Below, piece after piece: positions 1 through 8,912 of a DNA stretch of 64,000 bases. The stretch is from Sulfurovum sp. Its GTDB lineage: Bacteria > Campylobacterota > Campylobacteria > Campylobacterales > Sulfurovaceae. Within the stretch, counting starts at the first letter, position 1. The number at the start of each line of letters is the position of its first letter. The notes below the pieces were generated by a model. That model was not told the origin of the DNA. It ran no database searches and was given only the letters and a program-made list of their open reading frames with translations. The stretch covers positions 6,390-70,389 of the forward strand of contig JAGSGJ010000005.1 of the NCBI GenBank assembly GCA_023955225.1, read 5' to 3'. A program made the position numbers and the translations under genes.

Positions 1-2
1 TA

Positions 3-692
3 CCGGCTTGGGGAATTTTAGTACAGCCTCTTGCAGCGATTATCCTCATCGTTTCACTGTTTGCTGAAACAAACCGTAATCCTTTTACCGTGGCAGAAGG
101 AGAGAGCGAAATCGTTGCAGGATTCATGACAGAATATACAGCGATGAAGTTTGCTATGTATTTTATGGGTGAGTATGTTGCTATGAACACTGCGAGTGCA
201 GTGATCATCACTATGATATTTGGTGGTTATCAGATTCCATGGGTATCTACTGAAGCACTACTTGCAAACTTTGATATCTTTGCTCTGTCATTAATGGTTG
301 TAATGCCCATTATAGTAACTGTGCTTATAAGATGGATGAGAAAAAACAACACGGTACGCCCAACAGTATCAACGGATGGAGGCAGAGATTTTGAGACTAA
401 AGTTTTAACTATCGCTATGATTGCTATGACCGTTTTAGTTGAAGCTATTTTGCTCTACCTTATTTTTCTAGCAGACAGTTCATTTGCTAACTCACTATCT
501 GTAACACTATTTCAAATAGTTGTTTTCGTTGTAAAACTCATGATGTTTAACATGTTTTTTATTCTGATCAGATGGACAGTTCCCAGATTTCGTTTTGATC
601 AGGTACAACGTTTGGGATGGTACTACCTACTCCCACTTGCACTTGTAAATATATTTATTACAGCTATTGTAATTGTAGGAGTTTCTTCATGA
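3..692 (+). CDS. nuoH: NADH-quinone oxidoreductase subunit H, 5' end missing
   Basis: Membrane-arm subunit of complex I that, with the peripheral arm, forms the quinone-binding cavity. The frame is already open at base 3, so the gene starts upstream of the window and about 229 C-terminal residues are present. The loop motif AETNRNPF (from base 63), followed by EGESEIVAGF and a TEY motif, is the conserved quinone-cavity loop of NuoH. At least four hydrophobic segments follow. The GTG at base 90 is not a start; conserved NuoH sequence runs straight through it. The stop overlaps the nuoI ATG (ATGA at 689-692), which suggests translational coupling. Identification is secure. Confidence 0.95.
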   Translation, partial: PAWGILVQPLAAIILIVSLFAETNRNPFTVAEGESEIVAGFMTEYTAMKFAMYFMGEYVAMNTASAVIITMIFGGYQIPWVSTEALLANFDIFALSLMVVMPIIVTVLIRWMRKNNTVRPTVSTDGGRDFETKVLTIAMIAMTVLVEAILLYLIFLADSSFANSLSVTLFQIVVFVVKLMMFNMFFILIRWTVPRFRFDQVQRLGWYYLLPLALVNIFITAIVIVGVSS

Positions 693-1213
693 ATCAAAAT
701 ATAAAAGTGACCAAAAGACATGGCAATACTTTTAGAGACAAGCTATATTTACCGGCAATATTCGATGGTGTAAAAGTTACGTTTAAACATCTTTTTAATA
801 ATGTGAATAATTCCAATGCCATTGACACTTTAGAGTACCCAGAAGAGCTGCCAACAGACATCACGGATAGATGGAGAGGTTTGCATCGCCTAACACATAG
901 AGCTGATGACTCTATAGCTTGTGTTGCATGCTTTATGTGTGCAACGGCATGTCCTTCAAACTGTATTTTCATAGAAGCGACTGAGAGAGAGGATGGACAC
1001 GATGAAAAGATGCCTAAAAGTTTTTTCGTAGATACCTTAGAATGTGTGTTCTGTGGTTACTGCGTGGAAGCTTGCCCTTGTGATGCTATTCGTATGGATA
1101 CTGGTATTTTTTCGCTGACAGGTAATAAAAGAGAAGATTTTGTGATGGATAAAGAACAATTATTATCTCACAAGGGTGCTTTTGGAAAGGAGATTTCCTG
1201 TGCTAGAAATTAG
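689..1213 (+). CDS. nuoI: NADH-quinone oxidoreductase subunit I (2x[4Fe-4S])
   Basis: Peripheral-arm ferredoxin-like subunit carrying two [4Fe-4S] clusters (N6a, N6b) that pass electrons toward the terminal cluster N2. There are 174 residues from the ATG that overlaps the nuoH stop. The frame stays open further upstream to 617, but that part lies inside nuoH and looks unlike NuoI. Two CxxCxxCxxxCP motifs are visible, CVACFMCATACP at about residue 78 and CVFCGYCVEACP at about residue 119, the classic 8Fe ferredoxin fold. The 3' end overlaps the nuoJ start by 14 bases. Confidence 0.95.
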   Translation: MNQNIKVTKRHGNTFRDKLYLPAIFDGVKVTFKHLFNNVNNSNAIDTLEYPEELPTDITDRWRGLHRLTHRADDSIACVACFMCATACPSNCIFIEATEREDGHDEKMPKSFFVDTLECVFCGYCVEACPCDAIRMDTGIFSLTGNKREDFVMDKEQLLSHKGAFGKEISCARN

Positions 1214-1727
1214 TATATTCACCATACTCGCCCTGTTTATACTTGGTGGAAGTATCGTGATGATTATCAACAGACAAACTCTGTTTAGTGCTTTTGGGTT
1301 CTTGGTGGCAATGATCGGGCTTGCTGGGATGTTTGCACTTCTTGATAGCAGGTTTTTAGCACTTGCACAAATTATGGTATCAGTGGGTGCAGTTGTGGTT
1401 TTAAGTATGTTAACGATTTTAACTATCAATGCAAAACCTGAGAATCTACCATTAGAGTCAAATAAATACAAATGGATACTCTTTTCTACAATCTTGGTTT
1501 TACCTATTACCCTATTAATTTATAGAAGTACTACGGCACTATATCAAAGCTTCAGCACAATGGAGCCCATCAGCTCAAAAATAGTTGGGAAATTGCTTTT
1601 TAGTAATTGGGTTTTACCTTTTGAGATTGTTTCTATCTTACTCTTAACTGCAATGGTCGGAGCGATTGTGATTGCAAGAAATAACAATACCAAAATAGAT
1701 CATCCAGAAACAGAGGAAAACGCATGA
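1200..1727 (+). CDS. nuoJ: NADH-quinone oxidoreductase subunit J
   Basis: Small membrane-arm subunit of complex I with five predicted transmembrane helices in about 175 residues. I chose the GTG at 1200 because a strong AAAGGAGA ribosome site ends six bases before it. The in-frame ATG-type start at 1176 would extend further into nuoI and has no such site. The helix around residues 45-65 (FALLDSRFLALAQIMVSVGA) is the conserved third helix of the family, which carries the pi-bulge linked to coupling. The last codons overlap nuoK (ATGA at 1724-1727). Confidence 0.92.
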   Translation: MLEISIFTILALFILGGSIVMIINRQTLFSAFGFLVAMIGLAGMFALLDSRFLALAQIMVSVGAVVVLSMLTILTINAKPENLPLESNKYKWILFSTILVLPITLLIYRSTTALYQSFSTMEPISSKIVGKLLFSNWVLPFEIVSILLLTAMVGAIVIARNNNTKIDHPETEENA

Positions 1728-2029
1728 CACCAGATATGTTTTTCTTATTGGCATCAGTATTGTTCAGTATAGGGCTTGTCGGTCTTGTGAGCAGAAGAAA
1801 TCTCTTTGTGCTGTACATGTCACTAGAATTAATGCTAAGCGCTGTCAATCTTTTACTTGCAACTTTCTCAAAGGTCCTTGGTGATGCCAGTGGTTCAGTG
1901 ATTGCACTGCTTATCATCGCTGTTATCGCAGCTGAAGCAGCACTTTTCCTGGCTATGATCATTCATCTCTATAGAACCCATAGAACAGTAGACAGTGATA
2001 GTTTCAACAAACTTAGAGAGAGGGTGTAA
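1724..2029 (+). CDS. nuoK: NADH-quinone oxidoreductase subunit K
   Basis: Three-helix membrane subunit (101 residues, the usual family length) that relates to MrpC antiporter subunits and forms part of the proton path. The conserved glutamate in the second helix is seen in YMSLELMLSAVNL. A second acidic residue lies in the third helix (AVIAAEAALFLAMI). Start and stop fit tight operon spacing: ATGA overlap with nuoJ and one base before the nuoL ATG. Confidence 0.95.
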   Translation: MTPDMFFLLASVLFSIGLVGLVSRRNLFVLYMSLELMLSAVNLLLATFSKVLGDASGSVIALLIIAVIAAEAALFLAMIIHLYRTHRTVDSDSFNKLRERV

Positions 2030-2030
2030 A

Positions 2031-3905
2031 ATGCTTAGTTTAATTGTCATACTCCCTTTTTTATCGGCCTTTTTAATGGCGTTGGTTTATCTGAATAATA
2101 CAAAGAAAAAACGATATTTCTTTTATTCATTAGTAGGGGTTGGGACACCTGCACTAAGTACCGTTTTATCTTTTATGGTTGGTATTGAACTACTTAACGG
2201 AAGTGATACCATTCATCATACACTTTTTCAGTGGATACATATTGGTGACTTTAATATTGAAGTCGCATTTATGGCAGATAGACTTACGGTAGTGATGATC
2301 TCCTTTATTACTCTCATCGGTACACTGATCCACATTTATGCCGCTGGATATATGAAAGATGATGATACATATGGAAAGTTTTTCAGCTACTTTAACCTCT
2401 TTATGGGGAGTATGCTGCTTTTAGTTTTAGCGGATAACCCGATCATGATGTTTACTGGTTGGGAGTTAGTGGGGTTGTCGTCCTATCTTCTCATAGGTTT
2501 TTACCACAAACAATCTTCTAACATCACTGCTGCAAATAAAGCTTTTATACTGAATCGTGTTGGGGATTTTGGTTTTATCATAGCACTCTCACTTTTATTT
2601 GTCTCGCTAGAGGGAACCGGATTTACATTTGAGAGTATCAAAACAAATATCACTATGATTAATCCTGAGATGCTAAGCCTCATTGGTATACTTCTATTTG
2701 TTGGAGCCATGGGTAAATCTGCCCAAATTCCACTCTATGTCTGGTTACCCGATGCAATGGCGGGACCCACACCTGTTTCAGCACTGATTCATGCAGCAAC
2801 TATGGTTACAGCTGGTGTATACATGGTTTCAAGATACAGCTTTTTATATGTTGAGATTCCGGATATTGGTCTATTTATAGCTACAATTGGTGCTGCTTCT
2901 GCTCTCTTTGCCGCAATCATAGCTTCTTATCAGAGTGACATAAAAAAGATACTTGCATACTCAACTATGAGTCAACTAGGCTATATGTTCATAGCTGTTG
3001 GACTGGGAGCATACAGTAGTGGTATCTTTCATGTTTTTACGCATGCCTTTTTTAAAGCACTTCTCTTTATGGGAGCAGGAGCCGTAATCATCTCACTTCA
3101 TCATGAACAAAATATATTTAAAATGGGTGGATTGAAAAAAGATTTGAAACTAGTGTATATCACTATGCTCATCGCAACTCTTGCTATAAGCGGCATTCCA
3201 CCATTTGCAGGTTTTTTCTCCAAAGATGCTATCTTGGTCACTGCATTTGCATCTGAACATTATGTACTCTGGGGGATGGGCTCACTCACTGCCGTGCTCA
3301 CTGCATTTTATATGTTTAGACTGCTCTTTTCAGTATTTCATGCCAAAGGGAAAAAAATACATACACTTCAAAGCATTCCAAAATTAATGACCTACCCCTT
3401 GGTCTTTTTAGCATTTGGAAGTACAACAGCTGGTTTTTTAGGCGTCAATGGATCTTATGGCGGAAATGCATGGATCAACACATTTTTAGCTCTACCAGAT
3501 CTTGAACTGCACATAGCACACTCCACAGAGTATATGCTTGGTGGATTAAATGTACTCCTGGCATTGACAGGTATAGGTTTAGCATACAAAATCTTTGCGA
3601 AAGAAGCCAAAGAAGTAAAAGCAGATAGGCTTTTTCAAAAAGTTGTGCTGAACAAGTTTTATATTGATGAAATATATGTATTTTTCATACTAAAACCATT
3701 ACTTACTTTAAGTGACTTCATTGCAAAAGTCATAGAGCCTAAAATCTTTGATGGCTTTATCAATTTCAATGTATGGGGATATAGAAGATCTGCACTGTTT
3801 TTTGCCAAACTGCAAAATGGTAAGGTGAGATACTATGCACTCTATATTTTAATGGGTGTAAGTGCTATGTCATGCTATCTTATTTTTAAATTAGGGGTAA
3901 TGTAA
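2031..3905 (+). CDS. nuoL: NADH-quinone oxidoreductase subunit L
   Basis: Distal antiporter-like proton-pumping subunit of complex I, 624 residues. The start is the ATG at 2031, directly after the nuoK stop; the frame's earlier ATG at 1995 lies in nuoK. Seen: GWELVGLSSYLLIGF in the helix 5 region with the conserved Glu, a KSAQIPLYVWLPDAM segment with the helix 7 Lys, GPTPVSALIHAATMVTAG, and the C-terminal lateral-helix region after about residue 500. It overlaps nuoM by one base (TAATG). Confidence 0.95.
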   Translation: MLSLIVILPFLSAFLMALVYLNNTKKKRYFFYSLVGVGTPALSTVLSFMVGIELLNGSDTIHHTLFQWIHIGDFNIEVAFMADRLTVVMISFITLIGTLIHIYAAGYMKDDDTYGKFFSYFNLFMGSMLLLVLADNPIMMFTGWELVGLSSYLLIGFYHKQSSNITAANKAFILNRVGDFGFIIALSLLFVSLEGTGFTFESIKTNITMINPEMLSLIGILLFVGAMGKSAQIPLYVWLPDAMAGPTPVSALIHAATMVTAGVYMVSRYSFLYVEIPDIGLFIATIGAASALFAAIIASYQSDIKKILAYSTMSQLGYMFIAVGLGAYSSGIFHVFTHAFFKALLFMGAGAVIISLHHEQNIFKMGGLKKDLKLVYITMLIATLAISGIPPFAGFFSKDAILVTAFASEHYVLWGMGSLTAVLTAFYMFRLLFSVFHAKGKKIHTLQSIPKLMTYPLVFLAFGSTTAGFLGVNGSYGGNAWINTFLALPDLELHIAHSTEYMLGGLNVLLALTGIGLAYKIFAKEAKEVKADRLFQKVVLNKFYIDEIYVFFILKPLLTLSDFIAKVIEPKIFDGFINFNVWGYRRSALFFAKLQNGKVRYYALYILMGVSAMSCYLIFKLGVM

Positions 3906-5383
3906 TGATGGAATATATCCTTAGCTATATCATATTTTTACCACTTTTTATAGCTATTATTCTTGGTGTTTTTAGGGCAGAGATCAAGGTTTTAAAAATC
4001 GGAGCGATGTTCTCTTCTGTTGCAACCCTGTTTCTCGTTGCCTGGACTCTGTATTATTTCGATCCACATGGAGGCATGCAATTTACTCAAAATATCACAT
4101 GGATTCAAAATGCGGGTATTCGCTATATTGTAGGTGTTGATTATCTATCTTTAATTCTTTTACTGCTTATTAGTCTTTTAATGCCCCCTCTATACATCTA
4201 TATGTTTCATGAAAATAGAAAAGGGTACTGGTACAACATGATGTTACTTCAAACGGGTGTGACTGGTGCAGTTTTATCACTTGATCTGGTACTTTTTTAT
4301 CTATTCTGGGAAACGATGCTCCTACCTATTTTTGTGATGATCGGTAAATATGGAAATGGATTACATCAGTATAACTCTATGAAAATAATACTCATGACGA
4401 TCCTTGGTTCTATGAGTATGTTATTTTCAATCATGTATATTGGATATGTCTATTTCGATACAACAGGAATGTGGAGTTTCTCACTTACTGATTTAAGCAC
4501 ATTATCGTTTAATGCAAAAACTTCTATCTGGCTGGCTGCCGGATTCCTGCTCGCATTTGCTATAAAAATCCCCATTGTTGGTTTTCACACGTGGATGGCT
4601 CCGGCTTATGGTTCTTCTCCAACTCCCGCAGTTGTTATTATGTCATCGATTATGGCTAAACTTGGTATTTATGGTATTTGGAGATTTGGATTTGATCTTT
4701 TTGATACCACACTGGTCTATTATGCACCTACCATTATTGCACTTGCTTTAATAGGACTTCTTTACTATGCTATTAGAGCTATCACTGAAGATAATCTTCG
4801 TAAAATGTTTGCTTATTCTTCAGGCTCACACCTCTCTCTTATTGCTCTTGGTCTTTTTCTTACAAATGTCTATGCATGGGGTGGAAGCCTTTACTTTATC
4901 GCAACCCATGCCCTCGCATCTGCTGGTATATTTATCATGATAGGACTCACTTACAAACGCTTTAAAACCGTACAGATCTCTGCTTTGGGAGGCATCGCTT
5001 CAAGAGCTCCACTATTTACTTTTTTCTTTGCATTTTTTGCGCTAAGTATTGCAGGACTTCCGGGTACTGGTGGTTTTGTAGCTGAACTTCTTATCATAAT
5101 CGGTGCATTTAAAGTAAATATGTGGATAGGTATTGTTACAGCTACAACCATATTATCGGCGATGTTATACATATTTTGGATGCTTCAAAGAACTCTTTTT
5201 GGTACCTCGAACAATGACGCTACATATGATGACCTCACACTAAGAGAAGTAATTATGCTGCTTCCATTAGTAATACTTTTACTCGTTACTGGTATAGCGC
5301 CTTCACTATTTACACCCATATTTGAACCACAATTAAATGCTGCACTGCATGATATTATGATTACAATAGAAGGCTTAAAATGA
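3905..5383 (+). CDS. nuoM: NADH-quinone oxidoreductase subunit M
   Basis: Antiporter-like proton-pumping subunit of the complex I membrane arm, 492 residues and about 14 hydrophobic segments. Seen: FYLFWETMLLPIFVMIGKYG in helix 5 with the essential Glu, KIPIVGFHTWMAPAYGSSPT with the pump Lys, and FAYSSGSHLSLIALG. It starts on the last A of the nuoL stop and ends in an ATGA overlap with nuoN, so the nuoH-N block is one translationally coupled unit. Confidence 0.95.
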   Translation: MMEYILSYIIFLPLFIAIILGVFRAEIKVLKIGAMFSSVATLFLVAWTLYYFDPHGGMQFTQNITWIQNAGIRYIVGVDYLSLILLLLISLLMPPLYIYMFHENRKGYWYNMMLLQTGVTGAVLSLDLVLFYLFWETMLLPIFVMIGKYGNGLHQYNSMKIILMTILGSMSMLFSIMYIGYVYFDTTGMWSFSLTDLSTLSFNAKTSIWLAAGFLLAFAIKIPIVGFHTWMAPAYGSSPTPAVVIMSSIMAKLGIYGIWRFGFDLFDTTLVYYAPTIIALALIGLLYYAIRAITEDNLRKMFAYSSGSHLSLIALGLFLTNVYAWGGSLYFIATHALASAGIFIMIGLTYKRFKTVQISALGGIASRAPLFTFFFAFFALSIAGLPGTGGFVAELLIIIGAFKVNMWIGIVTATTILSAMLYIFWMLQRTLFGTSNNDATYDDLTLREVIMLLPLVILLLVTGIAPSLFTPIFEPQLNAALHDIMITIEGLK

Positions 5384-6867
5384 TCACACAACTATTTATT
5401 GCACTGCCAATGACTATTATTGTTATAGGTGCACTTATTTTAATGCTATTAAGTCACTCCAAAAGATTTAATCTTGATAGATTAAATCTCATTGCAGTAT
5501 TTTTTCTCGCTATCTCTTTTGCTCTTCAATATTCAAACATAGGTGATCATAGCAGCACATTTCTTTTCCCAAATATTTTTGGTGAGTCTTTTATACTTGA
5601 TGATTTTGCAAGAATTTTTGACCTTATGTTTACTGCTGGTGCCAGCTTAACCCTACTTATCAACCATGACTACTTTAAAAGTCGCAACTACTTTAACGGA
5701 GAATATTTTGCTCTCATTTTATTGAGTGTTTTTGGTATGATGATACTCTCTCACGCACATGAACTTGTCACGGCATTCATTGCCCTTGAGATTGCCTCAC
5801 TCAGTATTTATGCCCTTGTGGGGTATCATAAAAAAAATAGAGTAAGTCCAGAAGCAATGATGAAATATATGATACTGGGTTCCATGACAGGTGTATTTTT
5901 CATACTTGGAACTGCGCTTATCTATGGCGCTGTAGGTTCTACATCACTGACAGAAATATCGCTATACGTTGCCAATAAAGAAGATCATGATATAACACTT
6001 CTCATAGTCGGGTCGAGCTTTATCATGATAACTATCATGTTTAAAATCGGTGCTGTACCTTTTCACTCATGGATAATGGATGTCTACCATGGCGCACCCT
6101 ATCCTCTAACGATGTTTATGGCTTCAACATTTAAAATAGCCATATTTGCTATTGCACTTCGCCTGTACCTTGTAAGCTTCGCTCCCATCAACGCTTTTTG
6201 GTCAGAGTTGCTTCAAATCATCACTATAATCACACTTCTTGGTGGCTCTTGGCTAGCTATTAGTCAAACCCTTGTCAAAAGAATGCTTGCAGGTTCTTCC
6301 ATTGTTCACAGTGGCTATCTACTTATTGCCATGTCATCTCTTGGCTTAGGCTCAGAAGTTGCTGCACCGGCTATTATGTTTTATTTGATTGCTTACTTTT
6401 TGAGTGCAGTAGGTGCATTTGGAATCCTCAGTTTTATAGCATCTCAAAATAAAAGACAGATGACCTATGATGACTTTAAAGGCTTTGCACAGAGACGACC
6501 TTATATGGCGTTAATGATGAGTATCTTTATGTTGTCACTTGCAGGATTCCCCTCAACTATTGGCTTCTTGGGTAAATTTTACATCTTTACCTCTGCCATC
6601 GAATCAGGCCAAATTTTATTGGCAGGACTTGGAATACTCACTGCCTTTATATCGGTTTACTACTACTTTAAACTTATAGCTATTATGTACTTCTATCCCT
6701 CTGACACCCCTCAGAAAAAACTTCCTATAGATATAAGTACTATTTTTATCGCAGTCATGGCTCTATTGGTTATTTGGGGTGGAATCGGAACATCACTTAT
6801 ACCATTTATTCCAGGTGCAGATGGGTTTATAGATATCGCTAAACAGACTATTAGTTCTTTAAAATAA
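5380..6867 (+). CDS. nuoN: NADH-quinone oxidoreductase subunit N
   Basis: Third antiporter-like pumping subunit of complex I, 495 residues. Seen: HELVTAFIALEIASLSIYAL with the helix 5 Glu, FKIGAVPFHSWIMDVYHGAP with the pump Lys and the PFHxW motif shared with NuoL and NuoM, and AGSSIVHSGYLL. It is the last gene of the nuo operon here; 323 bases without a gene follow before gdhA on the opposite strand, and these hold a palindrome that could end transcription. Confidence 0.95.
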   Translation: MITQLFIALPMTIIVIGALILMLLSHSKRFNLDRLNLIAVFFLAISFALQYSNIGDHSSTFLFPNIFGESFILDDFARIFDLMFTAGASLTLLINHDYFKSRNYFNGEYFALILLSVFGMMILSHAHELVTAFIALEIASLSIYALVGYHKKNRVSPEAMMKYMILGSMTGVFFILGTALIYGAVGSTSLTEISLYVANKEDHDITLLIVGSSFIMITIMFKIGAVPFHSWIMDVYHGAPYPLTMFMASTFKIAIFAIALRLYLVSFAPINAFWSELLQIITIITLLGGSWLAISQTLVKRMLAGSSIVHSGYLLIAMSSLGLGSEVAAPAIMFYLIAYFLSAVGAFGILSFIASQNKRQMTYDDFKGFAQRRPYMALMMSIFMLSLAGFPSTIGFLGKFYIFTSAIESGQILLAGLGILTAFISVYYYFKLIAIMYFYPSDTPQKKLPIDISTIFIAVMALLVIWGGIGTSLIPFIPGADGFIDIAKQTISSLK

Positions 6868-7001
6868 GAGCCTATTTGTATCTAATCATACACTAACTTT
6901 TTTAGTTAATTTTCAACCTAATAAAAAATATTATGTGATCTAAAGCTATTCAAGTTATGGTATATTGGAGGGGTTTGTGAATAAATGGCGGAAAGTGAGA
7001 G

Positions 7002-7117
7002 GTTCGAAATCTGTTACCCTACTCTATACAAAGCCCTATATACGGGAAATCCCAATTTAAATAGTTAGCTGTTGGCATACAATTAAGGTGTATATTTTGG
7101 CAGATTCTGCCAAAATA
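7002..7117. repeat. Direct repeat copy A flanking gdhA, ending in a palindrome
   Basis: This stretch after nuoN is repeated in diverged form at 8707-8817, on the other side of gdhA, in the same orientation. Shared segments include TCGAAATC, CCTATATACGGG, AATTTAAATAGTTAGCTG and ACAATTAA. Its right end is a perfect inverted repeat, 7093-7117, with 12-base arms (TATTTTGGCAGA and its complement) around one central base. The palindrome is well placed to act as a bidirectional terminator for the convergent nuoN and gdhA genes. No coding sequence is apparent. The rest of 6868-7001 shows nothing I can assign. Confidence 0.75.
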
Positions 7118-7120
7118 TGA

Positions 7121-7153
7121 AAATCTTATAAAGTTATATATTTTATAAGGTTT
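7121..7153. repeat. Dispersed palindromic repeat, solo hairpin copy 1
   Basis: An A+T-rich imperfect palindrome with 11-base arms (AATCTTATAAA and TTTATAAGGTT, one mismatch) around GTTATATAT. Its 26-base core is repeated exactly at 55861-55886 and 56525-56550, about 49 kb away. It stands 38 bases past the gdhA stop and could act as a weak terminator hairpin for gdhA. Exact reuse of the loop as well as the stem suggests copying rather than chance. Confidence 0.7.
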
Positions 7154-7190
7154 ATCTAATTAGTGACATTTAAAAAGATGTCTAACTTTA

Positions 7191-8582
7191 CTATATGCCT
7201 TCAGCGATCATGACATCAGCAACTTTTTTGAATCCTGCAATATTTGCACCATCCACATAGTTTCCTTCAACACCATACTCTTTAGCCGTAGCAGCAATAT
7301 CTTTACAAATACCCTGCATTGTCATTTTTAGTTTGGCATCAGTATCTTCAAAACTCCATTTTATCATAGAAGCATTTTGACTCATTTCAAAACTACTTAC
7401 AGCCACCCCGCCTGCATTGGCTGCTTTAGCTGGACCAAAACAGATTTTATTTTTTAAGAAGGTTGCTATGGCTTCCGGAGTAGATGGCATATTGGCCCCC
7501 TCGGTCACACTGATGCAACCATTTACAATCAGATTTTTAGCGTCGATCTCAGTTAACTCATTTTGCGTAGCGCAAGGAAAAGCAGCATAGCACTCTATGT
7601 TCCATACCGCATGTCCGCCTTCAGGATATTCTGACGCAGGAATATAGATCGCTTCAGGATGTTTTACAATATACTCATCCAAAGATCCTCTACGCTTGAA
7701 TTTCAAGTCTTTCAAAAATTCTATATCTATACCTCTGGCATCATAAATCGTTCCTCTTGAGTCCGTACATGTAACAGGAATGGCACCAATTTGAAAAAGC
7801 TTTTCTATGGTGTAAAGTGCCACATTCCCTGCACCGCTTACAGTACATATTTTACCTTCCAGACTCTCTTTATTTTCTGTTTCCAGCATAGCTTCAGTAA
7901 AATAAACTGCGCCATAACCGGTTGCCTCTGTACGCGCGAGAGAACCCCCTGAGAAAAGTGGTTTACCAGTCAAAATACCATCAAAAGTTGAAGTGATCTT
8001 TTTGTATTCACCAAAAAGATATGATATTTCTCTTGATCCCACTCCTATATCCCCCGCAGGAACATCCATACGCGGACCGATGTATTTGTGCAGCTCTCTC
8101 ATGAATGCCCTACAGAATTTCATCACTTCAAAGTCGCTTTTACCTTTTGGATCAAAGTCACTTCCACCTTTAGCCCCACCTATCGGAAGTCCGGTTAATG
8201 CATTTTTAAGAATCTGTTCAAACCCTAAAAATTTCAAAATTCCTTCATTCACCGATGGGTGAAAACGAAGACCACCCTTGTATGGACCCATTGAATTATT
8301 AAATTGAACTCTGTATCCGGTATTGACACGAATTTGGTTGTTATCATTCAACCATTCAACCTTAAACTTTATTATTCTGTCAGGAGTTGCCAATCTTCTT
8401 ATAATATTATGGTTTGCATATTTTTCATCCGCAAGATATAGTGGTGCTATAGATAATAAAACCTCTTCGACTGCTTGATAAAAAACATCGTGTTCAAAAC
8501 GATGACCTTCTACCATTTTGTGTATCTCTTTTTTAATGAACTTGTTAACTTCTACCATATCTGAATTTTTATCTAATTTCAC
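7191..8582 (-). CDS. gdhA: NADP-type glutamate dehydrogenase
   Basis: Interconverts glutamate with 2-oxoglutarate plus ammonia in the cytoplasm, with NADP(H) expected for this hexameric family; 463 residues against about 447 in E. coli. Seen: GYRVQFNNSMGPYKGGLRFH, the catalytic-lysine motif LPIGGAKGGSDFDPKGKS (about residues 130-147), PAGDIGVGSREI, and the Rossmann motif VSGAGNVALY at about residue 245. The ATG is preceded by AAGGAGAT. Downstream in the proline route its substrate is made by PutA, and ProB uses its product. The gene and its promoter lie between two copies of a direct repeat. Confidence 0.95.
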   Translation of the reverse strand: MKLDKNSDMVEVNKFIKKEIHKMVEGHRFEHDVFYQAVEEVLLSIAPLYLADEKYANHNIIRRLATPDRIIKFKVEWLNDNNQIRVNTGYRVQFNNSMGPYKGGLRFHPSVNEGILKFLGFEQILKNALTGLPIGGAKGGSDFDPKGKSDFEVMKFCRAFMRELHKYIGPRMDVPAGDIGVGSREISYLFGEYKKITSTFDGILTGKPLFSGGSLARTEATGYGAVYFTEAMLETENKESLEGKICTVSGAGNVALYTIEKLFQIGAIPVTCTDSRGTIYDARGIDIEFLKDLKFKRRGSLDEYIVKHPEAIYIPASEYPEGGHAVWNIECYAAFPCATQNELTEIDAKNLIVNGCISVTEGANMPSTPEAIATFLKNKICFGPAKAANAGGVAVSSFEMSQNASMIKWSFEDTDAKLKMTMQGICKDIAATAKEYGVEGNYVDGANIAGFKKVADVMIAEGI

Positions 8583-8706
8583 TCTATCTCCTTAAAATAT
8601 ACTATACAATGAACAACGAATATTGCTCAAAAATCTACAACACACGAGTTTGATATTCCCTTATTTTAATTGTATCACTTATCCGTTAAAAAATTAGCTA
8701 GGGAGA

Positions 8707-8817
8707 GACTCGAAATCAAGTTGAAAATCCATGAATGTCCTATATACGGGCAATCTTAATTTAAATAGTTAGCTGGGCAGACAATTAACGTACAATTTTG
8801 GCAGAGTCTGCCAAATA
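8707..8817. repeat. Direct repeat copy B flanking gdhA
   Basis: Second copy of the repeat at 7002-7117, same orientation. It keeps CCTATATACGGGCAATC, TTAATTTAAATAGTTAGCTG and a shorter palindrome at 8797-8815 (TTTGGCAGA, one base, TCTGCCAAA). It lies in the 330-base space between the gdhA start and the putP stop. On the minus strand the palindrome lies downstream of putP, so it may serve as its terminator. I see no coding sequence in the rest of 8583-8912. Confidence 0.75.
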
Positions 8818-8912
8818 ATTCTTTAGACGCCCATTTTTTTCATTAGTCTTATTTTTGAATATACATGGAAATTTAAAGTAATTGAAAAGCAAACACTATG
8901 GTACTTAGCTAA

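Noticed and set aside
7001..7011. GGTTCGAAATC, like a tRNA T-loop, next to the repeat before gdhA.
   Set aside because: No acceptor, anticodon or D stem can be folded around it, and the second repeat copy reads GACTCGAAATC. It is not a tRNA gene or a convincing attachment-site fragment.
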